A stretch of DNA of 64,000 bases from Chitinophagaceae bacterium (GTDB lineage: Bacteria > Bacteroidota > Bacteroidia > Chitinophagales > Chitinophagaceae), in NCBI GenBank assembly GCA_947372105.1, contig CANBSH010000001.1, forward strand, positions 42,135-106,134, given 5' to 3'. The notes beneath the pieces are model-generated. The model saw only the letters and a program-made list of their open reading frames with translations, searched no databases and had not been told where the DNA came from. Every line of letters begins with the position of its first letter. Position 1 is the stretch's first letter. This document shows positions 1 through 8,651 of this stretch, in pieces. The position numbers and the translations under genes are program-made.

Positions 1-99
1 ATTTAAAATTTCGCTGGATACATTTAATGCCAAAAGCGCTGTCAACACCAAGTACATGATGTTGATCATTTTCTGCCTAGGCTCTTTAGGTAACGACAT
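1..99 (-). CDS. gldM: GldM, N-terminal fragment (gene runs off the window)
   Basis: Only the first 33 codons are present. The reading frame begins with MSLPKEPRQKMINIMYLVLT and continues into a hydrophobic stretch ending in LNVSSEILN at the window edge. This is the conserved start of GldM: a short cytoplasmic tail followed by the single membrane helix. GldM pairs with GldL in the inner-membrane motor of the type IX secretion system and reaches through the periplasm to the GldK/GldN ring. It follows gldL by 38 bases on the same strand, the usual gldK-gldL-gldM order. The identification rests on the N-terminus and on gene order. Confidence 0.9.
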   Translation of the reverse strand, partial: MSLPKEPRQKMINIMYLVLTALLALNVSSEILN

Positions 100-137
100 G
101 TATACTAATTTTTTTTAGTGGATGAAATTTTAAAATA

Positions 138-824
138 TTATGCGCGGCCTTGCATTGCAGAAATCATGTTGCCATAAATCTGATTCAACTTAGTTAAGTT
201 ATCAGCTAACAAACTAATTTGCTCTTTGGCTCTCACTGCATCTTGTGCCGAACTTGACATTGCAGAAGAAGCTTCTGTTAATTTGCTATAATATTGATTC
301 ATTGCTTCCATTGATTTACTCATCATTTGAAATTGAGCATCTAATCCTTTTACAGATTCTGTTGCAGTTGAAAAACTTCCTAAATTGCTAGCAACGCCAC
401 TCACTGCATCTTTAATAGTACCTAAAGAAGCAGCTGCTGCTGCAGTATTGGTAGAAAAATCTTTACTTGCTTTAGACATATCTGCTAAGTCACCTAAGTA
501 CATAGCAGTATCATTCAAACGTTGAAAGCTATTACTTAATTTTTCGAAAGCAGCTTGGTCAATTTTTGCAGCTTCTAATTTAGCGATCACCACATCTGTT
601 ATGCCATTACTAGAATCAGATGATACTCCTCCAATTTCTGGGGGAGGTAAAAAAGCGTATATCACGAAAATTAATGCTTCGGTAGATAATCCCACAATCA
701 AAGCGTAATCCGCCCATGATAAGTGAATAATTTTGGCAAGAGCACCAATAATAACTACGGCAGCTCCTAGCGAAATAACTACGTTAACAATCTTGTTGGT
801 TCTAGGTGAAATCGAATTTGACAT
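138..824 (-). CDS. gldL: GldL, type IX secretion / gliding motor membrane protein
   Basis: The 228-residue protein has two membrane helices (about residues 13-34 and 39-60), then a long cytoplasmic part rich in Ala, Ser and Gln that looks helical. The membrane Glu is at residue 49 (GLSTEALIF), the position of the glutamate essential for proton use in Flavobacterium GldL. Lys31 and His34 are also in the expected helix-1 region. With GldM it forms the proton-driven rotary motor that powers type IX secretion and, in gliding species, movement. It lies between gldK and gldM and is probably co-transcribed with them. Length matches the family. Confidence 0.95.
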   Translation of the reverse strand: MSNSISPRTNKIVNVVISLGAAVVIIGALAKIIHLSWADYALIVGLSTEALIFVIYAFLPPPEIGGVSSDSSNGITDVVIAKLEAAKIDQAAFEKLSNSFQRLNDTAMYLGDLADMSKASKDFSTNTAAAAASLGTIKDAVSGVASNLGSFSTATESVKGLDAQFQMMSKSMEAMNQYYSKLTEASSAMSSSAQDAVRAKEQISLLADNLTKLNQIYGNMISAMQGRA

Positions 825-919
825 TATTCTGTTTTGTAGGTTTAAAAATGAGTATTTTAAAAAATGTTTTCTTAAAGTGTTGAATACATTGAACTAGATG
901 AATAAAATTATTTTTTATA

Positions 920-2197
920 TTATCTAGTCTTGGGTGTCATTGAAAGTGCACATCTAAATCCAATATAAGATTTTGCAGTGTCTTGATATTCATAGTTGCG
1001 TGTACTTACTTGACAATTGTATGCAATATCTTTCCAAGAGCCACCGCGAATCACTTTACGCTTCATGGAAACTGGATCGCTATCTTTTGCATTAAATTGT
1101 AAATCGGGACTCATGTCACCAATGAAATTATATCCACCTTCATAAAATACGGAACTGGTCCATTCAGCAACATTGCCTGCCATATCAGCAAGTCCATATC
1201 CATTCAATGGATAGCTTTCCACTTTCATGGTATAAATATTATCCTTGCTTGGATTTCCCCCAAAATAATCACCACGACCTGGTTTGAAATTAGCTAATAA
1301 CCAACCTTGTTTGGTACGTGTGTTTGGGCTGCCCCATGGATACATGGTATTAGTTTGTAAACCACCTCTTGCAGCATATTCCCATTCTGCTTCTGTTGGT
1401 AATCTATAGATGCCATCAATTTTTAAATCGGCACGACCTGGACGTCCTGCAAAGTAATCGCTATTATTAGTTCTCCAACGACAAAAAGCAGTAGATTGTT
1501 TCCATGTAATTCCCACCACAGGATAATCATTATAAGAACGGTGGGAAAAATACAATCTAGTTTGTGGTTCGTTATAGGAATAAGAATAATCACGCATCCA
1601 CACTAAAGTATCTGGATAAACAGGCTGATTTTGAGTCACTACATATTTTCCAATGGCTTGTTCCAAACCTTTAGAAGCACGAGCTGCCGCTTTTAAATCC
1701 ACATAAATACTTTTGTAAATTAATTTATTAGGATCAATTTCAATTCTGCCTTGAATACGATTGTCAGGTGATAATAAAAGTTCATTTAATTTCTCAATCA
1801 CCGCCTTGCTACCATAATTGATACGTCTCACTTTTGCCCAATCCACTTTAATCATGGTATCTTCTGATTGATTAATACCTCCTGCATATAAAGCCAAATA
1901 ACATAAGGAATCACGAACGTAATTCACAAAACGACGATATTCTTCATTGGTAATTTCCGTACGATCCATCCAAAAAGCAGGTACAGAAACTAACTTTTTT
2001 CTGTTAATCATAGCCATATCTACTTCCTCATCGCTTGCTCCTAAATAAAAAGCGCCTCCTTTAATTTCCACCATATTTGGATCAGGTCGCCAAACCGCTT
2101 TTTTAGGTTTTTTAGCTTGAATAAATACGCAAGCAATTAATACTGTTAACAGTAAAAATGGAAACTTAAATCTTGCTATTTTAAAATTTTTTATCAT
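920..2197 (-). CDS. gldK: GldK, type IX secretion lipoprotein (SUMF/FGE fold)
   Basis: The 425-residue protein begins with a lipoprotein signal; the likely lipobox is L-I-A-C with Cys23. The rest is a formylglycine-generating-enzyme (SUMF) type domain: MVEIKGGAFYLGA near residue 43, RLPTEAEWEYAARGG, GNVAEWTSS and the terminal VIRGGSW and GFRCA blocks. In the type IX system GldK (PorK) has no known enzymatic role; it forms the periplasmic ring with GldN/PorN under the outer membrane. The gene is the first of the visible gldK-gldL-gldM group. The related GldJ has the same fold, but the position directly before gldL favours GldK. Confidence 0.92.
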   Translation of the reverse strand: MIKNFKIARFKFPFLLLTVLIACVFIQAKKPKKAVWRPDPNMVEIKGGAFYLGASDEEVDMAMINRKKLVSVPAFWMDRTEITNEEYRRFVNYVRDSLCYLALYAGGINQSEDTMIKVDWAKVRRINYGSKAVIEKLNELLLSPDNRIQGRIEIDPNKLIYKSIYVDLKAAARASKGLEQAIGKYVVTQNQPVYPDTLVWMRDYSYSYNEPQTRLYFSHRSYNDYPVVGITWKQSTAFCRWRTNNSDYFAGRPGRADLKIDGIYRLPTEAEWEYAARGGLQTNTMYPWGSPNTRTKQGWLLANFKPGRGDYFGGNPSKDNIYTMKVESYPLNGYGLADMAGNVAEWTSSVFYEGGYNFIGDMSPDLQFNAKDSDPVSMKRKVIRGGSWKDIAYNCQVSTRNYEYQDTAKSYIGFRCALSMTPKTR

Positions 2198-2348
2198 AAT
2201 CGAATTTTAACCCCTTCTAAAAATGAATAAATCGCGTTATTTTACGCATTTAAATTACATCATAAAATTGAAAAAACCACCTCATTTCACTATGGAAATG
2301 TTTGATATTCAGCAACTTTATAGGAAATGCAAATTAATACTTTAGTTG

Positions 2349-4439
2349 TTAGATTAATGCTAAAATATCAGACAATTGGCTGACCGGAGGTAAACAGGTG
2401 TTATTATAACATATATAATATTGATTATCAATACTATACCTGCCTTTTGTACTTAATATAGTAGCATCTTCTTGAGGGGTCAAAATAACCCATTTAAAGG
2501 GTAAAAACGGTGCTAAAACCTCTTTTCGAAGTACGGAACTTTTGGGACCTACCCCCACCAGCTCCTTTTTTCCCATGGCCATACTTGCAAAACTTTGCCC
2601 CCAAAACGCAAAGGAGCTAGGATATTGCAGAAGCATTTTACGCATCATTTGCATCATTTTTTCTGCCTGGGCAGTCCAAGTAGTATTTAGAAAAATGGTA
2701 CCTAAGGCATTCAAATTCCAACACATCATCGAATTTCCACTTGGTTGTGCGCCATCATAGGTTTCTTTTTTTCTGACAATAATATCAGTTTGGTATTGAG
2801 GTGTGTAATAAAAAAAAGTGTCTTGTTCATCTATGAAATTTTCAAGCACATACTCCGTCCACTTTTTTGCTTTATGCAAATAGGAAAGATCTCCAGTAAT
2901 TTCCTGTAAATCTAAATATGCTTTAATTAAACTTGCATAGTCATCTAAAAAAGCAAAAGTTTTTTTAATGCCATTTGTATTGGTATGAAACAAATGAGTT
3001 GCTGTATCATCTATAAAATTAAGTTCCACCCAATTCATATTTTCAATCGCTCTATTTTTATATTCCTCCTTCCCCAATGCTGCATAGCATTTACAAAATG
3101 CAGTAATCATTAAATTATTCCAGCTTAGTATAATCTTATGATCTAATGCAGGTCTAATTCTTAGCGATCTTTGTGCCAATAAAATATTCTTTGCTTCTAC
3201 AAAGTTTTCCGAAAACCCAATCTCTAAGGATTCTTGAGTCCATAAAATATTGGTGTGCTCCCAATTACCTTCTGGTCTTACTTGATAGTACTTACAAAAA
3301 GAAGTAAACAATTCATCCGGAATTATTTTTTCAATTTCATCATAAGACCAAGTATAAAATTTACCTTCTACCCCCTCACTATCTGCATCTAGAGCCGCAT
3401 AATATGCACCTTCGCCATTATAAAGTTCTCTTTGTAAAAAGACAACAGTATCATCAATCACTTTTCTATAAATTTCTTTTTTAGTAATTTGATAGGCTTC
3501 TGCTAGCACTCCTAAAAGCAATGCATTATCGTATAACATTTTTTCAAAGTGAGGCGCTTGCCATTGTGCATCGGTGCTGTATCTTGAAAAGCCTCCCCCT
3601 ATATGATCATAAATACCTCCTTGTATCATTTTGTCAATGGATCGAATGGCATGCACCATACTCGCTTCATCCTTATGCATGGCATAATTGCGCAATAGCA
3701 TTTGCAAACAAAAGGTTTGTGGAAATTTGGGTGCATTTCCAAAACCACCCCACTGTGTATCTGCAGATTGTAAAATGCGTTGTGCCATCAAAGCCACTTC
3801 GTCCTTGCTAGCGATCACTTCATTCATAGCCTCTACTCCTGATGAATCATTCGTAATAGAAGTATTTGTCTGTATTTTACTCGCCACAATATTGGTATTC
3901 ACAATATGTTGCGTAAGTTGATTGGCTTGTTCTTGTAATTTTTCTAAGTTATTTTCAAAAGCCTCTTTGACTCCTTTTAATACTTCCATCCAAGATGCTC
4001 TTTGAGGCATTTTAATAGGCGGAAAATAAGTGCCCCCAAAAAATGGTTTTCCATCGGGCAATAAAAAAATATTTAAAGGCCAGCCACCCGAGCCAGTCAT
4101 GGCTTGCAATGCATCCATATAGATATGATCTACATCCGGACGCTCTTCTCTATCCACTTTTACATTTATAAAATGAGCATTCATATAATCGCCCACTTCT
4201 TGTTGTTCAAAACTTTCACGTTCCATCACATGACACCAATGACAAGCAGCATACCCTATGCTTAATAAAATAGGCTTATTGTGTTGTTGGGATAATGTAA
4301 AAATATCGGGAGACCAAGCCTGCCAATGCACTGGATTATGCGCATGCTGTAATAAATAGGGACTGGTTTCTTTGCTTAATTTATTCAATAATTTTGGCAA
4401 GTTGGAGTGGGGTGAAGAAGGAGATAAATAGGAAGACAT
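2349..4439 (-). CDS. DUF255 thioredoxin-fold protein, YyaL/SPATA20 family
   Basis: The 696-residue protein has the full architecture of the YyaL/spermatogenesis-associated-protein-20 family. An N-terminal thioredoxin-like DUF255 domain carries the CHWC motif at residues 66-69 within the signature ending in HVMERESF. A long alpha/alpha-barrel (six-hairpin glycosidase-like) region follows to the C-terminus. No signal peptide is seen, so it is probably cytoplasmic. The true substrate of the family is not established; it is annotated either as a redox protein or as a cellobiose-epimerase-like protein. The gene stands alone between gldK and hemD. Family assignment is firm, function unknown. Confidence 0.9.
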   Translation of the reverse strand: MSSYLSPSSPHSNLPKLLNKLSKETSPYLLQHAHNPVHWQAWSPDIFTLSQQHNKPILLSIGYAACHWCHVMERESFEQQEVGDYMNAHFINVKVDREERPDVDHIYMDALQAMTGSGGWPLNIFLLPDGKPFFGGTYFPPIKMPQRASWMEVLKGVKEAFENNLEKLQEQANQLTQHIVNTNIVASKIQTNTSITNDSSGVEAMNEVIASKDEVALMAQRILQSADTQWGGFGNAPKFPQTFCLQMLLRNYAMHKDEASMVHAIRSIDKMIQGGIYDHIGGGFSRYSTDAQWQAPHFEKMLYDNALLLGVLAEAYQITKKEIYRKVIDDTVVFLQRELYNGEGAYYAALDADSEGVEGKFYTWSYDEIEKIIPDELFTSFCKYYQVRPEGNWEHTNILWTQESLEIGFSENFVEAKNILLAQRSLRIRPALDHKIILSWNNLMITAFCKCYAALGKEEYKNRAIENMNWVELNFIDDTATHLFHTNTNGIKKTFAFLDDYASLIKAYLDLQEITGDLSYLHKAKKWTEYVLENFIDEQDTFFYYTPQYQTDIIVRKKETYDGAQPSGNSMMCWNLNALGTIFLNTTWTAQAEKMMQMMRKMLLQYPSSFAFWGQSFASMAMGKKELVGVGPKSSVLRKEVLAPFLPFKWVILTPQEDATILSTKGRYSIDNQYYICYNNTCLPPVSQLSDILALI

Positions 4440-4474
4440 AGTAAATGGAGATGATTAAATGTATTCAGTCCCAG

Positions 4475-5278
4475 TTACTTTTTCTTTGACTGTTGCGCTA
4501 AATATTGATCCAATCCTGAAAACATACTTGAAATTTGCGGACTCGGTACTTTAATATGTAAACTCAAACCTGCTTCTTCAACTGCTTTGCAAGTATTGGA
4601 GCCAAAAGCACCAATGATAGTTCCATTTTGTTTGAAGTTGGGTTGATTGTCATACAAACTTCGTAAACCACTAGGTGTAAATAAACAAATAATGTCAAAA
4701 GTATGCTCCTTTAATAAACTAGCAATATCACTACTCACCGAACGATACATATACGCTAATTCAAATTGACAACTATGATCTTTTAACCAATTTACAATTT
4801 CATTATCCTGTTGATTTTCGCTACACACATATAAAAACTTCTCGTTCGCCTTATGTTTATTTAAAACATCAAATAATTTTTTATTCGTCCCGTCTGAGCC
4901 AAAAAACACTTTACGTTTACGATACATAATAAATTTTTGTAAATACAAAGCAACAGACTCGGTAATACAAAAATATTTGGTATCCTGACTGATATTAATT
5001 TTTAATTCATCACAGGTTCTAAAAAAATGATCAATGGCATTTTTACTTGTAAAAATAACACCTGTATATAAGGGAATATCGATCTTAGTTTTTCTAAATT
5101 CCTTGGAAGGAATAGCCACTAATTGTATGAGGGGTTGAAAAAATAAAGACACCGGATATTTACGCTCCAAGTCAAAATAAGGCGACTTTTCGCTTTCTGG
5201 CTTAGCTTGTGAAATTAATATTTTTTTAATGGTCTTTGTTGTAGTCGTTTTTTTTACTCCACTCATTTCTTTTGCCAT
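4475..5278 (-). CDS. hemD: uroporphyrinogen-III synthase
   Basis: The 267-residue protein has the weakly conserved HemD pattern: a first half with GVIFTSKNAIDHFF, then a second half with TFDIICLFTPSGLRSL and a C-terminal IIGAFGSNTCKAVEEAGL. HemD closes hydroxymethylbilane into uroporphyrinogen III, the branch point for haem. A basic N-terminal extension (about 35 residues rich in Lys and Thr) precedes the domain. The gene sits 20 bases downstream of the DUF4271 gene on the same strand, a pairing common in Bacteroidota. The haem gene hemW lies on the opposite strand just beyond. HemD sequences diverge strongly, so context adds weight. Confidence 0.85.
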   Translation of the reverse strand: MAKEMSGVKKTTTTKTIKKILISQAKPESEKSPYFDLERKYPVSLFFQPLIQLVAIPSKEFRKTKIDIPLYTGVIFTSKNAIDHFFRTCDELKINISQDTKYFCITESVALYLQKFIMYRKRKVFFGSDGTNKKLFDVLNKHKANEKFLYVCSENQQDNEIVNWLKDHSCQFELAYMYRSVSSDIASLLKEHTFDIICLFTPSGLRSLYDNQPNFKQNGTIIGAFGSNTCKAVEEAGLSLHIKVPSPQISSMFSGLDQYLAQQSKKK

Positions 5279-5298
5279 TTATCATTCACGTTTCGAGA

Positions 5299-6318
5299 TT
5301 AGTAAGTACCTCCAAAGTATTGTACAATAAATTTATACAACAAAGTAAGAGGCAATATTTCGAAAGCACAAAGGTATAGAAAAAAATGAAACGAGGAGAT
5401 ATGTAATTTGTTTCGAACAGACGTTAAAGAGAATAGATATCGGTATAATAGGAGTAATACTGCCGCCACCCCTGCACCCATGATGGCATAGGGATAAAAT
5501 ACAGGCTTCGCAAAAGCAAGCACTAAGACAAAAGGTACTAGTAAAACTCCTAATACTTTATTGATCATAAAAACTACGAAAATATAGGTACTTACCAATT
5601 CCTCTGTGTTGAAAATATAACCCGCAAATTTTAAACAAAGATATTTTCCTACATACAGTCCGATGAAAAATAAAATAATATAGAGGAACCCTTCCCAAAA
5701 AGATAAAGCCAGCAAATGATTGTTGAAAATAAATAAAGTAGCTAATAAAGAAAAAGATAAAACAAAACAAAAATTAACTATAAGGGAACCTAAACTATTT
5801 TGCAAAAGCTGTTCTCTAAATTGGATCATTCTCAAAGAGGATTGACTAAACTGATTAAATAATTTAGGGAAATATTGCGGATAGACATTATTTACAAATC
5901 CATATAAAAAAATCAAAATTACAATAGTATAAAATAATCCATCTTTATTAGGTATCAAAAAACGTTGTTCAATTTTATACAATACTTGATTACTTCCTTG
6001 TTCCGCCAAATGATCCATATATAATTTAAAACCATTGGACTTTTGTGTAAAGTAAGTTTTATACTCTTTTAAAATTGGAAGCAAAGTATCTTTCAAATTT
6101 AAATCGCGCAAAGACTGTAAAAAAATGCCATCTCTTTCTTGAAAACTATGAGGAAGAACAGGAACATATTTAATGAGTAAGGTATCTTTTACTTTTGCAG
6201 AATCTACTAAAGTAATGGGAGTGTCGGTAGTTAATAATGGAGTCTGTTTTTTTTGAAAAGAACTGAAAAGTACCCAGCTCCCGAGTAGTAAAAATGTATA
6301 TTTTAAAAATGACTTCAT
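5299..6318 (-). CDS. DUF4271 membrane protein
   Basis: The 339-residue protein has an N-terminal hydrophobic segment (about residues 4-20). A soluble part to about residue 125 is followed by six or seven closely spaced membrane helices to the end, with a PYAIMGAGVAAVLLLLYRY block near residue 275. This is the Bacteroidota DUF4271 family, nearly always directly upstream of hemD as here. The function is unknown. A TAnnTTTG-type box on the minus strand lies only 6 bases before the start codon, so the transcript may have almost no leader, or the true start could be further in. Confidence 0.8.
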   Translation of the reverse strand: MKSFLKYTFLLLGSWVLFSSFQKKQTPLLTTDTPITLVDSAKVKDTLLIKYVPVLPHSFQERDGIFLQSLRDLNLKDTLLPILKEYKTYFTQKSNGFKLYMDHLAEQGSNQVLYKIEQRFLIPNKDGLFYTIVILIFLYGFVNNVYPQYFPKLFNQFSQSSLRMIQFREQLLQNSLGSLIVNFCFVLSFSLLATLFIFNNHLLALSFWEGFLYIILFFIGLYVGKYLCLKFAGYIFNTEELVSTYIFVVFMINKVLGVLLVPFVLVLAFAKPVFYPYAIMGAGVAAVLLLLYRYLFSLTSVRNKLHISSFHFFLYLCAFEILPLTLLYKFIVQYFGGTY

Positions 6319-6323
6319 CCTTG

Positions 6324-6371
6324 CAAAAATAAGTATCCTGATGCAGAATTAGTAACTTATAACTAGCTTTG
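6324..6371. promoter_or_regulatory. divergent Bacteroidota -7 boxes (DUF4271 / hemW)
   Basis: Two matches to the Bacteroidota -7 consensus TAnnTTTG face away from each other. On the plus strand TAGCTTTG at 6364-6371 lies 23 bases before the hemW ATG. On the minus strand TATTTTTG (plus-strand positions 6324-6331) lies 5 bases before the DUF4271 ATG. No clear -33 TTTG was seen for either. The positions fit two divergent promoters in the 76-base gap, and the hemW one is the better placed. Confidence 0.45.
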
Positions 6372-6394
6372 TCCAATACACTTATTACTTCGCT

Positions 6395-7519
6395 ATGGCA
6401 GGCATCTATATTCATATCCCATTTTGCAAAAAAGCCTGTCATTACTGCAATTTTCACTTTTCTACGCAAGTAAAATATATGGAGCCCTTTAATATGGCGC
6501 TTTTAAAAGAAATCGAACTTCAAAAAAATTACCTCCAGGGCCCCATTGAAACCATTTACTTAGGCGGAGGAACGCCTTCTCTATTAGCAATACAAGATAT
6601 AGAAAACCTTATCCATCAAATTCGGCTTCATTTTCAGTTAGCCAATGATATCGAATTCACATTAGAAGCCAATCCCGATGATATTGATGTAGCAAAAGTG
6701 CAAAGTTGGAAAAATGTAGGCGTCAATAGATTAAGTATTGGGATTCAAAGTTTTCAGCAAAAGTCCCTGGATTGGATGAATAGGGCTCATACCACCCATC
6801 AATCGCATCAAGCCATTCAGGCTGCTTTGCAAGGAGGCATTCCTAATATTAGTGCCGATCTTATTTATGGCACACCACATTTATCAGACGAGGATTTGAT
6901 CGCTGATTTAAAAGAACTCACCCAATACGCTATCCCCCATATTTCTTGTTATGCTTTAACGGTAGAAGAAAAAACAGCCTTGCATACCATGATTCAACAA
7001 CAAAAGATGGAAGCCGTAGATGTAGAAAAGCAAGCAAGGCATTTTGAAATTGTAGTGGATACCTTAGAAAAAAACGGAATGGAACAATATGAAATTTCTA
7101 ATTTTAGTCAACCACATTATAGAAGTAAACACAATAGCAATTATTGGAACGGTATTCCTTATTTAGGGCTAGGACCTTCGGCACATTCATTTAATAAAAC
7201 ATCCAGACAATGGAATGTAGCCAATAACGCGTTGTATATAAAATCGATTGAAGAAAATAAAGTTCCCTTTGAATTAGAGGCCCTCTCTTTAGCTACCAGA
7301 TATAATGAATATATGATGACTTCACTTAGATGCATCGAAGGCTTCGACAATCAATATATTGAAACAGCTTTTGGTAAAGATTTTTTAGATCACACCATGA
7401 CAATGATTGAACCTATGTTAGAAAAAGAATTGCTCACTCCTACTTTGAATGGGTATGCAATCACTAAAAAAGCAAAGTTTTTAGCAGATGGCATCGCGAG
7501 TGACTTTTTTTGGATTTAG
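6395..7519 (+). CDS. hemW: HemW-like radical SAM haem chaperone
   Basis: The 374-residue protein starts MAGIYIHIPFCKKACHYCNF, placing the radical-SAM cysteines at residues 11, 15 and 18. The spacing and the phenylalanine after the last cysteine are typical of HemW rather than of the HemN coproporphyrinogen oxidase. GGGTPSLL follows, then the SIGIQSF, ADLIYGTP and C-terminal HemN_C regions. HemW binds haem and hands it to membrane cytochromes; older annotation calls it oxygen-independent coproporphyrinogen III oxidase. It is divergent from DUF4271-hemD, which keeps haem functions together. Length agrees with the family. Confidence 0.92.
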   Translation: MAGIYIHIPFCKKACHYCNFHFSTQVKYMEPFNMALLKEIELQKNYLQGPIETIYLGGGTPSLLAIQDIENLIHQIRLHFQLANDIEFTLEANPDDIDVAKVQSWKNVGVNRLSIGIQSFQQKSLDWMNRAHTTHQSHQAIQAALQGGIPNISADLIYGTPHLSDEDLIADLKELTQYAIPHISCYALTVEEKTALHTMIQQQKMEAVDVEKQARHFEIVVDTLEKNGMEQYEISNFSQPHYRSKHNSNYWNGIPYLGLGPSAHSFNKTSRQWNVANNALYIKSIEENKVPFELEALSLATRYNEYMMTSLRCIEGFDNQYIETAFGKDFLDHTMTMIEPMLEKELLTPTLNGYAITKKAKFLADGIASDFFWI

Positions 7520-7553
7520 GAAATTTTAATGAGAAATAAGAGTTGAATACTTA

Positions 7554-8558
7554 TTAAATTAAAATCTGCTCCAATTGTTTAAAGGATTCCATTCTACAAT
7601 TTCCTTCCCAAAGAATTTTATAAATAGTGGTGATGATCGGTAGCTCTAATTGTAAATGTTCGTTGATGGCCATGATACATTTGCTGGCATTGTATCCTTC
7701 CGCCACCATATTCAACTCTAATTCAGCTGACTTTACAGAATATCCTTTCCCAATCATATTTCCAAAAGTGCGATTTCGACTATGTAGAGAATAGCAAGTC
7801 ACTAATAAGTCTCCCAAATACACCGAAGAAGCATAATTAATTGAGTTATCATTGCCTCCTCCCTTTTCATAAATCGATTTTAATAATACTTGCATTTCAT
7901 GTGCGCAATTTGCAATATAGACACTTAAAAAATTATCTCCATATTCAAGCCCATGAGCGATACCCGCTCCTAAGGCATAAATATTTTTTACCACCCCTGC
8001 ATATTGCACTCCAACCACATCATGATTCACAATGGTATTAATATAATCACATTTAAAATAAGAAGCAATTTGTTCAGTAACTGCAATATCTAATCCTGAA
8101 AAAGTTAAATAAGACAATTGTTCTGCTGCTACTTCTTCGGCATGGCTAGGACCTAATAAAGTATAATAATGAGAAAGCGGAAATTGATATTGCTTTTGTA
8201 AATATTCATGCAATAAAATATTGTGCTTGGGTAACACTCCCTTGATAGCAGAGACTATATTTTTCCCTTCCAGCATTTGAGCTGTCACACCTTGCAGAGA
8301 GGATTCCACATGAATAGAAGGCACTGCCATGACTATCAAATCTGATGCTGCAATTATCTCAGTTACTTCACTTGAAAAATGTATACGTGAAGTATCAAAA
8401 TAAGTATTTCTTAAGTAGTGGGGATTATGATGTCTTTTTTTAAAATAGTCAATATTATTAGCCTGTCTCATCCACCAATGAATCGCATTACCATTGTCCA
8501 TTGCAATTTTTGCAATCGCTGTCGCCCAACTTCCACTTCCTATGATTCCAATTTGCAT
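7554..8558 (-). CDS. gpsA: glycerol-3-phosphate dehydrogenase [NAD(P)+]
   Basis: The 334-residue protein opens with the Rossmann motif GIIGSGSWATA (residues 4-14) and contains SAIKGVLP, LLGPSHAEEVA and the catalytic lysine region GVVKNIYALGAGI (Lys191). It reduces dihydroxyacetone phosphate to sn-glycerol-3-phosphate for phospholipid synthesis in the cytoplasm. The gene is convergent with hemW, with a 34-base gap. It is separated from the upstream efflux genes by a terminator hairpin, so it has its own transcription unit. Confidence 0.95.
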   Translation of the reverse strand: MQIGIIGSGSWATAIAKIAMDNGNAIHWWMRQANNIDYFKKRHHNPHYLRNTYFDTSRIHFSSEVTEIIAASDLIVMAVPSIHVESSLQGVTAQMLEGKNIVSAIKGVLPKHNILLHEYLQKQYQFPLSHYYTLLGPSHAEEVAAEQLSYLTFSGLDIAVTEQIASYFKCDYINTIVNHDVVGVQYAGVVKNIYALGAGIAHGLEYGDNFLSVYIANCAHEMQVLLKSIYEKGGGNDNSINYASSVYLGDLLVTCYSLHSRNRTFGNMIGKGYSVKSAELELNMVAEGYNASKCIMAINEHLQLELPIITTIYKILWEGNCRMESFKQLEQILI

Positions 8559-8593
8559 GTTGCCAAATTTTTACAAACATACGAAACTCAATA

Positions 8594-8628
8594 AAAAAGG
8601 GGCGCATTTTTTAAATGCACCCCTTTTT
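8594..8628 (-). terminator. intrinsic terminator after the efflux adaptor gene
   Basis: A 16-base arm (8594-8609) pairs with 8613-8628 with a single C/A mismatch. The stem is AAAAA-GGGG-C-GCATTT, and A- and T-runs on either side allow it to work in both directions. It lies 23 bases beyond the stop codon of the minus-strand efflux adaptor gene and just before gpsA, so its likely role is to end the adaptor/TolC transcript. Confidence 0.8.
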
Positions 8629-8651
8629 AGACTGATTCACAGTGCACTATC

